From assembly GCA_027972325.1 (NCBI GenBank), contig JAPMOS010000025.1:124001-188000 (forward strand): 64,000 bases of DNA, written 5' to 3'. A program made the translations under genes and the position numbers. The stretch's first letter is position 1. Every line of letters starts with the position of its first letter. This document shows, piece after piece, positions 10,001 to 21,147 of this stretch. The notes under the pieces were generated by a model. It was given only the letters and a program-made list of their open reading frames with translations. It ran no database searches and was not told where the DNA came from. Source of the DNA: Paratrimastix pyriformis (Eukaryota > Preaxostyla > Paratrimastigidae).

Positions 10001-13000
10001 TCGGACGGGCCTTGGTGTTGTACGGCTGGGGCTCGTGGGCCAGCTCGGCCCAGCTGGCGGGGCGCCCGGTATCGTCCAGGGCGAGGACGTGGCGGACCGT
10101 GTCCCCGAAGAGGGCCTCGTTTCGGGTGTACAGCAGGTAATTGGGCGGGGCCGTGCCGATTTTTTGGGCCTGGCCGCATAATTGGTTGCTGCTGCTGTGC
10201 GGACCGAGGCAGCTCTGCGGGGAGGTGGTGGCAGGGTGGGCGGTGAGAATGGGTTGATGGGGCGGTGAGGGCGAGGGCGAGGGCGAGGGCGAGGGCGAGG
10301 GCGAGGGCGAGGGCGAGGGCAAGGGCAAGGGCGATTTGGGCAAGGGCGATTTGGGCAAGGGCGATTTGGGCGAGGGCGACGGGCGGACCTGGATCATGTA
10401 GAAATCGTTGTTGCGCAGGCCCACAATGAGGTTGGCGAAGTAACCTGCAACCACAGGCCGGGGGGGGGGGGGGGGGGGGGGGCGAGGGTGGTTATGGCGG
10501 CGATGCCCAGGGCGGTGTGGGCGCTGACCGTTCTGGTGGGCCATGATGGCGGCCATGAGGGTCCGGTGGCTGCCGTGACTGCCTCCTGGCTGGTCAGGTG
10601 GGTAAAGGCATCGAAGGGCACACTTTGCACAAGACCCGGCGCGTGGGACGCCAAACGGGCCTCAGAAAATGCGCCCGTCAGCTGATGGGGGAGGAGGAGG
10701 GAGGGAGGAGGATGGGAGCGGGAGGGGGGGAGGGGGGGGGGGAGGGGAGGGGGGGGAGGGGGGGGAGGGGGGGGGGGGGGGGGAGGGGGGGGGGGGGGGG
10801 GGGGGGAGGGGGGGGGGATGGAAGATGCCGGGACGACCCCCCGAGACGATGTTCGTGTCGAAGGCCCCCGGAGCCGACCAGCCGCGCCGCTGGGCGAACC
10901 AGGGCCGGGACGAGGGGATGAAGGTGGTCGACCCGATGGGGATCGCGCTGCCCACCTGGCCCCGCCAGGACAGGGAGAACTTGTGCACGCGGAAGTCGGA
11001 GAACTTGGAGACGATGCGCGCGTTGGCCAGCAGGGAGTCGCCCGTCTTGAGGGCCAGGCAGTTGAGCGACTGGGCCAGGTCGGGGTGGGCGCAGTTGGTG
11101 ATGGCCAGGTAGTCGGACGAGGCGGGCAGGCACATGAACACCAGGAAGAAGGAGTCGCTCCGCTTGAAGCGGCTCAGGGCGGGCACCATCTGGGCGAAGT
11201 ACTCCGAGTAGTGGACGATCCGCGAGGCGGCCGGCAGGTTGAGGGCCGTCAGGGCGCCCACGATCTGCTCGACGCCGGACAGGCGCAGGTAGTCCCAGGC
11301 AAGCCCGGTGGGCTCCACGAAGACACGCCCGGAGGGGAGAAGGCTGATGGTGGTTGTGGTGGTTGTGGTGGTTGTGGTTGTGGTTGTGGTTGTGGTTGTG
11401 GCGGTGGTGGCGGTGGTGGCGGTGGTGGAAGATGAAGGGAGGAGGGGAGAAGATGAGGGCGGGCAGGCCTGGAAGTAGGTCTGGATGCGGCCGTTGTTGG
11501 CGACGTCGGCGTACGGGGTCCAGGGTCCCTCGGCATGGAAGGAGGCGGGCAACTCCAGGGTGCTGCTGGTGGCCAGCTGGCGGACGAGCTGACCCTTGTA
11601 GTCCATTGAGTACGTCTGGACGGGGGGCGTCATCGACTGTCCTCGCCACCACCCACCCCCAGGCACCGAGAAGAGAGAACCGATCGGATCAGTCTGGTCT
11701 TGGTCTTGGTCTTGGTCTTGGTCTTGGTCTTGGTCCTGGTCCTGGTCCTGGTCCTGGTCCTGGTCTTGGTCTTGGTCTTGCCTGGTCTGGGCTGGAAGGG
11801 TGGGGTGCGGACGGGGATCTGGATGCGGATGAGCCAGCCCGAGGCCACATCGGCGCAGAGGGAGGGCGTGTAGTAGGGCAGCAGGCAGGACGTCAGGGTG
11901 ACCGTGTTGCGATTGTCGAAGGCCAGCCACACCGACCGGGCGTAACCTGCAGCCAGCCCGGCCACCACCCGCCCCCACAGCAGCGGCGGCGACAGGGTGA
12001 GCCTGGGTCGGGACGAAGTCGGAGCTGGCAGGCGTGGGCGGGGCGGGCGCAGGGGCGCGCGACAGACCGTTCTGGTTGGTGTGGACGACATCGAGGATGT
12101 CCGGCATGCGGCTGGCCACCTCGCCGATGGTGCTGGCCGTCCGGAGGGCCGCCACGGGGGCCGCCAGCTCGGCCGAGTCGGCGATGGTGTCCACCGTGGG
12201 CTGGACGTACGAGGCCTCCAGGCCGGTCAGGCTGGGCGCGCAGGGCTGGGCGGCGAGGCCAGACAGCGACAATGCAAGCAACGGGGATCGGAGGAGAGAC
12301 GAGTGGGTTGGCATTGGGGACGGGAAACGTCTGGCGACGCGGTGGCGGGGTGGTGGCGACATGCCGTCCCCTGCCGTCCCCCGTTCCTCTCGGCGCGGTG
12401 GCGGGGTGGTGGCGACATGCCGTCCCCTGCCGACCCCCGTTTCTCTCGAGCGTCAGCAGCGAGCCAGGCCGGGGCGGGCGGGGAGCGGACCTCGTCCACC
12501 CGGCGGTCGCCGCCTGCGATGGTGTTCTCGGTTGCCGAGACGTAGCGCTGGGTGAAGAGGTCCAGCTGGGGCTCCTTGACGGAGGTCCAGCCGAACCGCT
12601 GGTGGAACCACTCTTGGGCGGTCAGCTCGAAGGGCAGCCGGTCGAACTCCTCCACGGGGGTGCCGTCCTCCAGCAGCGAGTACTGGTGCAGCAGCGTGTC
12701 CCCGTAGACCTCCTCGCTCAGGGCCGCCCCGATGTAGGTGATGGCGCTATCGGTGGCGGTGGTGGTGGGGCAGGGCACCTGGGAGACGGTGCCGCAGTGG
12801 GTCACGCAGTAGTACCGCTTGGCCAGGGTGCTGTTCCGGTAGGCCGTGAACAGGGAGAACATGTACCCGTTGTCGTACTGCCCAGTGAGTGGACAGCGAG
12901 AGGGGTGGTGTGGGTGTGAGAGCCGTGACAAAGGGAAGGTCAAGTGAAAATGGGGCAGGTGGGGCGAAGGATGGGGGGGCCGGGCCGGGCAACGCGGGGG

Positions 13001-16000
13001 GGTGCCGGACCTGGGTGGCCACGTTGACGAGCAGCTGGAACATGCCGGCCGGGTTGCCCCAGTTGTTCTCGATGTCCTTCTCCAGGGAGAGCAGCGCCTT
13101 GACCGAGATGGGCACATACGAGTTGGACATGCACCGCAGCGAGACGGCCGGCTCGAAGAAGGTCCGGTAGGCGCCCCAGACGTGGCCCGTGGCGGGCAGG
13201 GCGGCGTAGGCGACGTAGCCCGTGCCGCCCATGAGGAAGCTCTGCACGGCGCTGGCCCAGCGAAGGGCCGGGCTGGTTGCGGCGCTCCCCGCGGCGGCGG
13301 CCTCGGCCCACCAGGGCTGGGCGGTCACGTTGTAGGCCAGGTTGGGGTCGGCCAGGGGCCGGAAGAGGGTCCCGTCGTCGCGCAGGTAGTGCCCCGAGAG
13401 GCGCACCGAGGGCGGCTGGGCCACCAGGATGGCGTAGTTGCTCTCGTCGGGCCGCTGGACGCAGAGGTCGTAACTCGAGAAGGGCGCCGACAGGCAACTG
13501 GCGCGGCGAGGGGCGAGGCGAGGGGCGAGGGGCGAAGGGGAAGGGAATCAAGACCAACGAAGATGGGGGGGGAAGCAGGTCTCCGGGAAGGCCGGGGCAC
13601 GGGAGAGCGACCTGAGGAGCATCACCATGTGGGCCGAGGGGGTCGCGTAGAAGAGCGCGCCGACATAACCTGGCCAGAGCGGTGGTGCCGACAGAGCCAG
13701 AGTGGAGGCGCATCCAGAGGGAAAACAAGGGGAGCGGGGGGCGCATGAGGAGCGGGGGGTGCATGAGGAGCGGGTGCAGGGCGGACCGTTGTGGGCGGGC
13801 ATGGCGATGGTGTTCATGAGGAAGGTCGACCAGGCGGTCAGGTTGTTGTTGGCCATCAGCTGCGGCCCGGCCTCGGGGTAGCTGGCGATGACGGACGACA
13901 GGGCCTGGGTCGCCCAGGAGAGCCCCAGCCGGGTCGTCGTGGGGAAGTCCGGCTGCGCGACCCCCCCGAGGCCCACAGGAGCGAGCGGACGAGCGGGAGG
14001 GAAGTGTGGGTCAGTGCCGACCCACCACCAAACCGGCCTTGAAGCGACCGAGCCGACAAGGACGTCAACGAGCCTGGAGCTGAGGGGCAGGGAGCTGAGG
14101 GGCAGGGAGCTGAGGGGCAGGGAGCTGAGGGGCAGGGAGCTGAGGGGGAAAGCGAGGGAAGCCGAGGGCATGCACGGACGTCTGTGACTGCGCGGCAGCC
14201 CACCACGGAAGTGTCGCCGATGGTCTTGACGTAGGCCTGGACCGTCCCCACGCCCCCGCTGCGGTAAGAGCCCGCCCCCGAGCCCGCCGCCACCGCCATC
14301 CATCCCCATGGGAGAGGAGAGCGTGGTCAGGTTGCGGCGGCCAAAGCGGCGAGGGGAAGGAGGAGCCGGAATGCCGGAGGAGCCGGAATGCCGGAGGATG
14401 CGGGCGAATGGCGGGCGGATGGCGGGCTGGGGGCGACCTGAAGAGGGAGAAGTAGGGCGTCCAGCCGTCGGTGAGCTTGTAGTAGGGCCGGTCGGTGATG
14501 TCGAAGTTGGTCTGGGCGGAGGTCAGCACGACCGTCGAGTAGATGATGCCCATCGAGGAGATCGTGTGCACCCGGAAGAGCCCGTCCCCGTAGACGGTGG
14601 GCGCGTTGTGGCGGCAGATCCAGGTCCAGTTGCGGCTGCTCGGGCAGAACTGCTCCGACCGGTGCAGCGAGTGCGGGCAGTACTGCACACCCAGCCCGAT
14701 GGGGAGGGTCGAAGGCCAAGGTGCTCGGGTGAGAACCTTGCCGATGTCGGGGGGACGTGCAACTGTGTTTGTGCTGTGCCGTGTGCCGTGTGCCGGGCGC
14801 TGTGCTGTGCCGGGCGCTGTGCTGTGCTGGGTGCTGTGCTGTGCTGTGCTGGGTGCTGTGCTATGCTGGGCGCTGTGCCGGGCGCTGTGCTGTGCTGGGG
14901 ACCTTGATGCTCAACATCTCCCGGGTGGCCCGGTTGACGACGAAGAAGGCTGAAATGTTCCCGTCGTTGTACGACTCGACCATGTTCATGATGTCCAACA
15001 GGATGCTCTGCGTGCTTCGAGTGGTGTTTCGCTCCCAGAAGCCAGGCGCAGCCACGGGGGCGACCAAGTTCTCAGCCAGGGCCACGGCCACGCTGTTCTG
15101 CAGGATGGACCGGCCTGTCGGCGCACCGGTCCCCACCAAGGGCAGGCAGAGGGTCACGGGTGGGGAACCAGGTGGAATTGGAGTGTGAAACGGTGTGTGT
15201 TTGTGTTTGGGGGGGGGGGGGGGGGGGGGTATAGAGAGAAGGACGGACCGGAACAATGCTCGATGGTGTTGCGGTGGGCGCCCACCCGGGCCATGAGGGA
15301 GGTGCCCGGGACGGCCAGCGACTGGACGTAGAGTTCGCACGGGATCCGAGCCACCAGCTCGCCGACCGGCTGCCACCCGGGCGGGAAGAACCACAGCGGA
15401 TCCTGCAGCCGCTCAGACCCCAGGCACAGAGCGGGCCATGGCCATGAGCGCGGAGCCAGAAAAGGGAACAGGCGGACCCATGCATGGGCCAGAGGGAGGA
15501 AGGGAGGAAGGGGGGCAGTTGGGGGGTCGGTCGGACTTTGGTGATGTCGCTGGCGGGCTCGTGGTAGAAGGCCCCGTCGGTGGACCCGGTGGTCACCAGG
15601 GCGCCCTCATCGTCGAGCAGGAAGGAGCGGCCCTCGAGGTCGCCCCAGACGGCAGGCGAGATGGCCGCCACGAAGAAGTGCCGCCCGTAGGTGGCGGCCG
15701 CCTTGCAGACGGTGTACGGGTTGTCAGTGGGCACGAGGCAGTTGAAGATCAGCGCGTAGGCCCGGTTGCTGAAGGCCGCCAGGAAGGATTGAAAGAAGCC
15801 TGCAGGCGGGCCCACCCCAGCAGCCGGGAGAGGGGGAGGGATGAGGGTGTGGGATGGGCGGAGGGGTGGAAACGCCGCCGATCGATCGAAGCACCATCAT
15901 GCCTCGGTGGCAGGGCAGGACAGGGCGGGCCGACCGACCTGTGCTCTCCCTCTTGGCGATGGTGAAGAGCTTCTGGACGCCGCTGAAGAAGGCCGCGCGG

Positions 16001-19000
16001 CTGGTGGCCTGGGCCATGTCCGCCAGGAAGGCCGGGTCGGCAACCACCGCACCCACGGCATGCGCGGCCGCGCTGTTGTCGTGGCACAGGGTGAAGCAGG
16101 GCTGCCCGTGCGAGGTGGGAATGGGAGGCGATCATGAGACAAAGGGAAGTCGCATCCCCCCCCCCCCCCCTATAGAACCAATTGGGTGGAGGGGGAGGGA
16201 GGGGAGGGAGGGGAGGGGCGGACCGATTCGATGATGCGGTCGACGCAGTAGTAGGCCACGCCCGGCTTGTAGTAGCTGAATGTCTGGCCGGAGTACTCGC
16301 CCGACAGCGAGTGGAACTGCCCGACCCGCCCGCCCGCCCGCCCGCCCGCCCGCCCGCCCGCCCGCCCGCCCGCCCGCCCGCCCGCCCGCCCGCCCGCCAC
16401 CGACCCGATCATAGCCATTATCAGACGAACAAGTGCCCAATCGCGGGGGGACGGGATCCAAAGGCGAGAGCACGACGAGGTCAGGCGGGGGACTGCCAGG
16501 GGCACGGAGATGCGGCGGCGGCGAGCGGACCGGGTAAATGTCCGTCCAGCCGTTGCGGAGGACCCACCAGGGACGCGTCTGGGGGCTGAAGCTGGAGTTG
16601 ACCTGGAGGGCATCCCCCAGGGTGGCCATGTCGTCGGCCCCGACCAGGACCTGGTAGTAGTGCAGGTCCCCATCGCCGTACTTGGCCATGTTGCGCTGCC
16701 CAGCCGCGAGGCCGGCCCGAGAAGGGGTGGGTGAAGGGGAGGGGCGGCGTGATGATGACGGGGTGATAATGACCCGATCAGGGGGAGGATTTCGGCACAA
16801 GGGGAGGGGAGGAACGGGGGCGGAGGAGAGGGGGAGGGCCGCGAAGAAAGGCCCATGGGCGGCAGCCGAGGGCGGACCTCGAGGGCCAGATAGGAGGTGG
16901 CCCCCTCCACGCAGCCGGGCGTGCCCGCAATGACGGTGCTCGCGCAGGCCTGGACGATGAAGCAATTCCCGTTGGGCAGGGCCACCCAGGCTGCCACCGG
17001 TCGGCCGGGCAGAAGGCAAGAAGCAGCGATGAGAAAGGCGCCCGATCGGAACAGCCAGGTCCGGGCACGAGGGGGGCAAGATGGGGCCGGGGGAAGCGGG
17101 GACGCGGACCGTTGGGGATGTACGAGTTGAGGTCCCAGCGGCGGAGGGCCCAGACGATCTGCGAGAAGACCGACTTGGAGTCGGTCAGGTCCATGGCCTC
17201 TTGGGCCAGCAGCATCACCACCCGCTGCGGGCCCGCAACAGTCACGGGACAGGCGTAGGATCGGCATGAGCGATGGCGGGCAGCCAGCACGGGGAGGCGG
17301 GGGACCTTGTTGAAGGCCTTGACGATGCAGTCGATGGGCTCGCACTGCTCGACGGGCAGCCGGTCGGCCGCCACGTAGAAGGGCCCCGCCACGGCCTTGA
17401 CCAGGGTCTCCACCCGGTAGCCGGTGCTCACGGGCCGCATCCGGGTCCACACCTGGGTCTCCGGGGCAGGCAGAGCCCCCCCAGGCAGCTCCTTGGCAAG
17501 TTCATCCTGCGAAGGCGACGACAAAAGGGGCCAGTGGGTGTGGTGGGAGGAGGGGTTGCGGCCAGCCGGAGGGGGGGAGGGGGAGGGCGTGAACAAATGG
17601 GGCGCTGACCAGCGCGGTGGGGTGCCCCTGGCTCATGGGGGCGTGCGGGGGTACGATGGCCATCTCGCCGCGGCTCATCCCGGGCCGGTCGGTGATGTTG
17701 AAGGACCCCGCGTCGTCCAGGGCCCACACATGGTACAGCTCGTCACCGAAGTAACCCGGCGCCTGCACCGCGGCCAGGTAGTTGAGCTGCCAGGAGAGGG
17801 CGTCCTGGCAGAGGGCGGTGGCGGCCATGGCCAGCACGCAGCCGCGCACCTCGACCGACCAGGGGTGCGCCTGGCTGCTGCTCGTGGGCGCCATCACGAA
17901 GACCGACGTCAGATAGCCTGATGTCCACCAGGGTGCCCGAGGGGGAAGAGAAAGGCCGAGGTGCGGCCGTCAGGACCAAGGCAGCGCAGGCGGGGATGCG
18001 GCCTCCCAACGAGGCGAGGCGAGGCGATCATGCCCGAGTTGACCACCGGCCGCGAGAGGGGGGCCACGGACCAGTTTGCAGTTCGGTGATGGCCCGGAAG
18101 ATGGTCGAGACGGCCGCTTGGGGGCCCGAGTCCATCCCCGTCTGGAGCTGCGAGGCCGAGTCGGAGAGGTTGGCCACGATGACGGTCGCGAAGCTGTTTG
18201 CGTGGCAATCGGGCGTGACCGCACATGGCTGCGATGCAGGAGGGCAGCCAGGAAGAAAAGCAGAATCAGGTGGGTGAGCATGAGCCCGCGCGGCGGGAGC
18301 GGCGGACCTCGCTGTGGTGCCTGATGCCCGCCACGAAGCGTTTGACGCCGTCCACGGTGGGCAGGGTCTGCACGTAGAACTGGCCGTAATCGGGCAGGAT
18401 GAGGGGCGTCGAGCCGGGCACCTCGCTGCTGCTGGTCTTGCTCAGGGCGATCTCCAGGTCGACCGGGGTGTTCCACCCGGGCACCAGCATCTCCCAACCG
18501 TCCCGGAAGTCGTCGTGGGCGGCCTGCGTGTAGCCGGGCGGGTCGAAGTCGAACCAGGACTGGAACCGGGACGTGGACTGGTAGTCGTCCTCCTTCACCA
18601 CGCCCGCGCTGCTGACCTCGAAGGAGTACGTCAGGTCGTCGTCGAAGTAGGACCGGTCGGCGGCCATCCCGATGCGGCTGCTCCAGCCCGAGTGGTAGCA
18701 CTCGTGGGAGAAGTACGCGCAGTTCTGCAGGCAGAAGGCCCGCCGCTCGGTGGGCTCGACGTAGCACAGGGCGTACAGGGCGTTGGCGGGGGTGGAGTTG
18801 CCCATGAACCCGTCGAGGACGGAGAAGATCTGGCTGCGGAGCGACATGCGCGTGTCGGCGATGGCTGCCGCCAGGGCCCCGACGGCCGTGATGGCGGCGC
18901 TGTTGTTGAGGCAGGCCTGACTCACGCAGGGCTCGAAGGGGTACCGGTCGGCCCCGTAGTACATGGCCCCGCCATGGGCCCGTCCCACGTAGGTCGAGTG

Positions 19001-20926
19001 GGCCCCCACCAAGCTGCCCCCCTCGACCCACCCCGCCACGTGGCGGGCCGCGCCCAGGCTGAGGCGGGGCGGGGCGAAGGTGCTGGTCAGGGAGATGGGC
19101 TGCCCAGTCTCGTCCAGGGCGTACGCCCGCACCAGGGCGTCCCCGTAGACGGCCTGGTTGCGCAGGAAGGCCATGAAGCGGGTCGCGTTGACCGACCGGC
19201 AGGCCCCCGCGGGGAAGGCCGACGAGAGGCGGTACTCGCAGCTGGTCACCATGTAGAGGGGCCCCGATGCCTCGGACCCCACAAATGCCGACACACCGAA
19301 GCCTGCGGGGGCGCCGAGCGGTAACACGGGAAGAGGAAGAGGAAGACGGAGGAACAATAGTGAGTCCGCGTGTGGCGGCTGCCCGCTGCAGGGCCCGGGG
19401 GCCAGGGCAGGGGGGTCGCGAACCATTGTTGTGCCGCAGGAAGAGGGCCAGAAACTGGGCGAAGTTCTTCCAGATGGCAGACTCGGGTCGGCAAAGGGGA
19501 GCATGGGTCCAGAAGCGGCAAAAGCAAAGGGAGAGAGAGAGGGGGGGGGGGGGGGAGGAGGGGAGGAGGAGGAGGAGGAGGAGGAGGAGGGAGGGGGAGG
19601 GAGGGAGGGAGGTTGCCCGACCTCGCCCTGGATGATGGTGACGGCCGTGACGGTGGGGCCGTGCACCCGGACGGCCATGGGGAGACCGCCCAGGGTAACG
19701 GTGCTGCCGCTGGCGGCCGCGTCCAAGCCGAGCGCCGCCTGGAAGAGGGACACGTCCTTGGGGCACAGCTTCTGGCTGGCCTTGTAGATGGTGCCCGAGA
19801 GGAAGAGCGGGTACTCGGACGGCGTGGGGAAGTTGCGCTCGTGGTAGATCGAGCCCACCCATTGCGTCTAATCAGGTGGGGAGCGAAGGTGAGAAGGGAA
19901 GGGGGAGAGGGAGACGATGGGGGATGGGCATGTTCCCGAAGGCACCACCGCAGACCGGGTTCTTGGGGCACTTGTAGAGGGCCACCGCGAACCCACTGGA
20001 CTTGTTGGCCCAGAGGACGACAGCGTCCGAGTAGGAGCCCATGTCGGGCACGAAGGGCACCACCAGCGGGAGCATGTCCTGGAAGATCAGGGTGAGGTAC
20101 TTCATGTCCGGGTTGGCGGTGGCCCGGAGCAGCCCCGAGGTGTACAGGGCCCGCATCGAGTCGGAGATGTCCATGTGGGGCTGCCCCAGCGGGCAGGCAG
20201 TCCCGTTGACGCGCCGTGTCCAAGAGAGGAACGTGCCAGCGCTGCTGTACCGGCGCGCGAAGGTCTCGAATTGGCCCGCGATGGTGGTCGTGTCCGTGCC
20301 GGCATCGGACCACCCCTCGGCGATGGCGGTAATGTTGGGAGTCAGGGCGAGCCATTCTGGATCGGCTTGAGCCCCATATTTGGCGGAGGCAGGTTCAAAT
20401 GTGTTCGGGTTCTACAGGGGAAGGAGGAGGAGGAGAAGGAGGAGAAGGAGGAGGAGGATGATGATGAGGAGGAGGATGGAGGAGGAGGAGGAGGAGGAGG
20501 ATGGAGGAGGAGGAGGTGGAGGGAGGAGGAGGAGGAGGATGGAGGGAGAGCTCAGCAGACCAAATCCCAATAATAATACTGTCCATCGCCTTCCAACGAA
20601 GCGCCAACCCACTCAAAATTGTGTGCTTGACAACCAGCGAAAATTTCCGAAAGACCAGAGGGAATGCGGCAATGGTGAACAACGTAAAGTGAATTGCCGC
20701 CACCGTACGCCAATAACGAGTACACGGGTGCATCACGAAACTCTTCCAAATAATGCGAAATGTTGAAGAGTTTGGGAAATGGAGAATTGGTAAACGTGAT
20801 CTCGGGCTGCGCACCAATGAGGTTCGCCTCAAAAGAGCAGGACCACCGATCATCCGCAAAAGAAACCCGGATAAAACTGAGGAGAAGGAGAAGCGCAAAG
20901 ACGTGCCGTGCGTGCCTGCAGCCCAT
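7045..20926 (-). CDS. Giant receptor protein kinase: signal peptide, repeated Cache-like ectodomain, one membrane helix, TKL-type kinase
   Basis: A single long gene. The start at 20924-20926 encodes a signal peptide (MGCRHARHVFALLLLLSF). Placed N-terminal exons (20561-20926, 19956-20411, 19622-19867) join in phase. The ectodomain then runs to about 8930 with at least eight repeats of a motif resembling [VL][YF]GD-x5-Y-x-LD-x2-G, near 19160, 17740, 16680, 15650, 14600, 12700 and 10090. Cache-type RPWW/RPWF...W signatures lie near 16560, 13310 and 10860. One hydrophobic helix lies at about 8833-8919, followed by RRKRR. The kinase domain has the glycine loop (GKGASGEVFRG), VAIK lysine, HRDLKSMN catalytic loop, VSDFGSSR and GTPGWTAPEV, so it looks active and tyrosine-kinase-like (TKL). 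C-terminal exons: 8509-9891, 8257-8397, 8018-8117, 7620-7733, 7420-7501, 7045-7278. No internal stop plus new start that would split the locus was found, but the middle exons were not all resolved. Inferred role: an extracellular small-molecule sensor. Confidence 0.75.
8470..8493. repeat. G homopolymer in a kinase intron
   Basis: About 24 consecutive G (C in the gene's sense). It sits in the intron between the exon ending at glycine-loop side 8509 and the exon 8257-8397. Confidence 0.85.
8833..8919 (-). other. Transmembrane helix of the receptor kinase
   Basis: About 29 hydrophobic residues (LALILWIVLPTSIS... to ...VVVILLV), flanked outside by a Pro/Thr-rich stalk and inside by the stop-transfer sequence RRKRR. 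It is the only convincing membrane span besides the signal peptide. Confidence 0.8.
10262..10380. repeat. GGCGAG hexamer array followed by a longer derived repeat
   Basis: About ten GGGCGA units run to 10320 and grade into three copies of a longer unit containing gcaagggcgatttgg. All lie within a receptor-kinase intron. Confidence 0.8.
10700..10820. repeat. Purine-rich GGGGGAGG tract
   Basis: About 120 bases of nearly pure G with interspersed A. It is the polypyrimidine-rich intron of the minus-strand kinase gene, just upstream of its acceptor. Confidence 0.75.
11695..11780. repeat. TTGGTC/CTGGTC hexamer array
   Basis: About 14 tandem hexamers with a C/T alternation at one position that is blocked into three groups, suggesting expansion of sub-blocks. 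It lies in a receptor-kinase intron. Confidence 0.85.
12345..12440. repeat. Tandem duplication of about 50 bases
   Basis: The stretch ggcggggtggtggcgacatg with the following ccgtcccctgcc is present twice in tandem, about 50 bases apart. It lies within the intron whose donor is near 12490. The duplicated piece has no splice signals of its own that I can see. Confidence 0.7.
14075..14150. repeat. 15-base minisatellite, about 5 copies
   Basis: The unit ggagctgaggggcag is repeated almost perfectly, in a kinase intron. Confidence 0.85.
16321..16397. repeat. CCCG tetramer array, about 19 copies
   Basis: A nearly perfect tetranucleotide microsatellite in a receptor-kinase intron. It translates to Ala/Gly/Arg/Pro repeats only in shadow frames. 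Confidence 0.9.
20405..20548. repeat. GGA/GAT-rich purine tract in kinase intron 1
   Basis: About 140 bases of GGA and GAAGGA units (TCC in the gene's sense), filling the first intron between exons 20561-20926 and 19956-20411. It acts as a very long polypyrimidine tract before the TAG acceptor. Confidence 0.85.
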
Positions 20927-21147
20927 TTTCACACAGACGCGCCGGCCCAGGGATGGGTCGCAGAGTTTGACAGTGTTTCGGGTTGTTTTGAAATAACAAG
21001 GGGGGTGAGGAAGGGCAAACAATTGCAGAAGAGGAGGAGAAATGAAGATTGGACACAATTTACTGGAGGATGAACAAAATCGAGGGGTGTCAAATGGAAT
21101 GAACAAAGACAGTATACAACAACTCCCTTCGGAGAGTGGCGAGCAGT
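20927..21147. other. Spacer between FTHFS 3' end and the receptor kinase start
   Basis: About 220 AT-richer bases. The promoter of the kinase gene should be here; no specific element is visible. Confidence 0.4.

Noticed and set aside
8344-10140. A 598-codon open frame on the plus strand
   Set aside because: Exactly antisense to the receptor-kinase ectodomain, membrane helix and kinase exons, which have strong domain evidence.
12205-12330. A second signal-peptide-like start (MPTHSSLLRSPLLALSLSG) suggesting a separate receptor gene
   Set aside because: The segment sits between an exon ending at a GTCCGC donor near 12490 and continuing ectodomain coding sequence, and includes a tandem duplication; it reads best as intron. 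No stop codon of a preceding gene is needed.
16321-16397. Direct repeats considered as a CRISPR array
   Set aside because: The units are four bases with no spacers, in a eukaryotic intron; the same applies to the other minisatellites.
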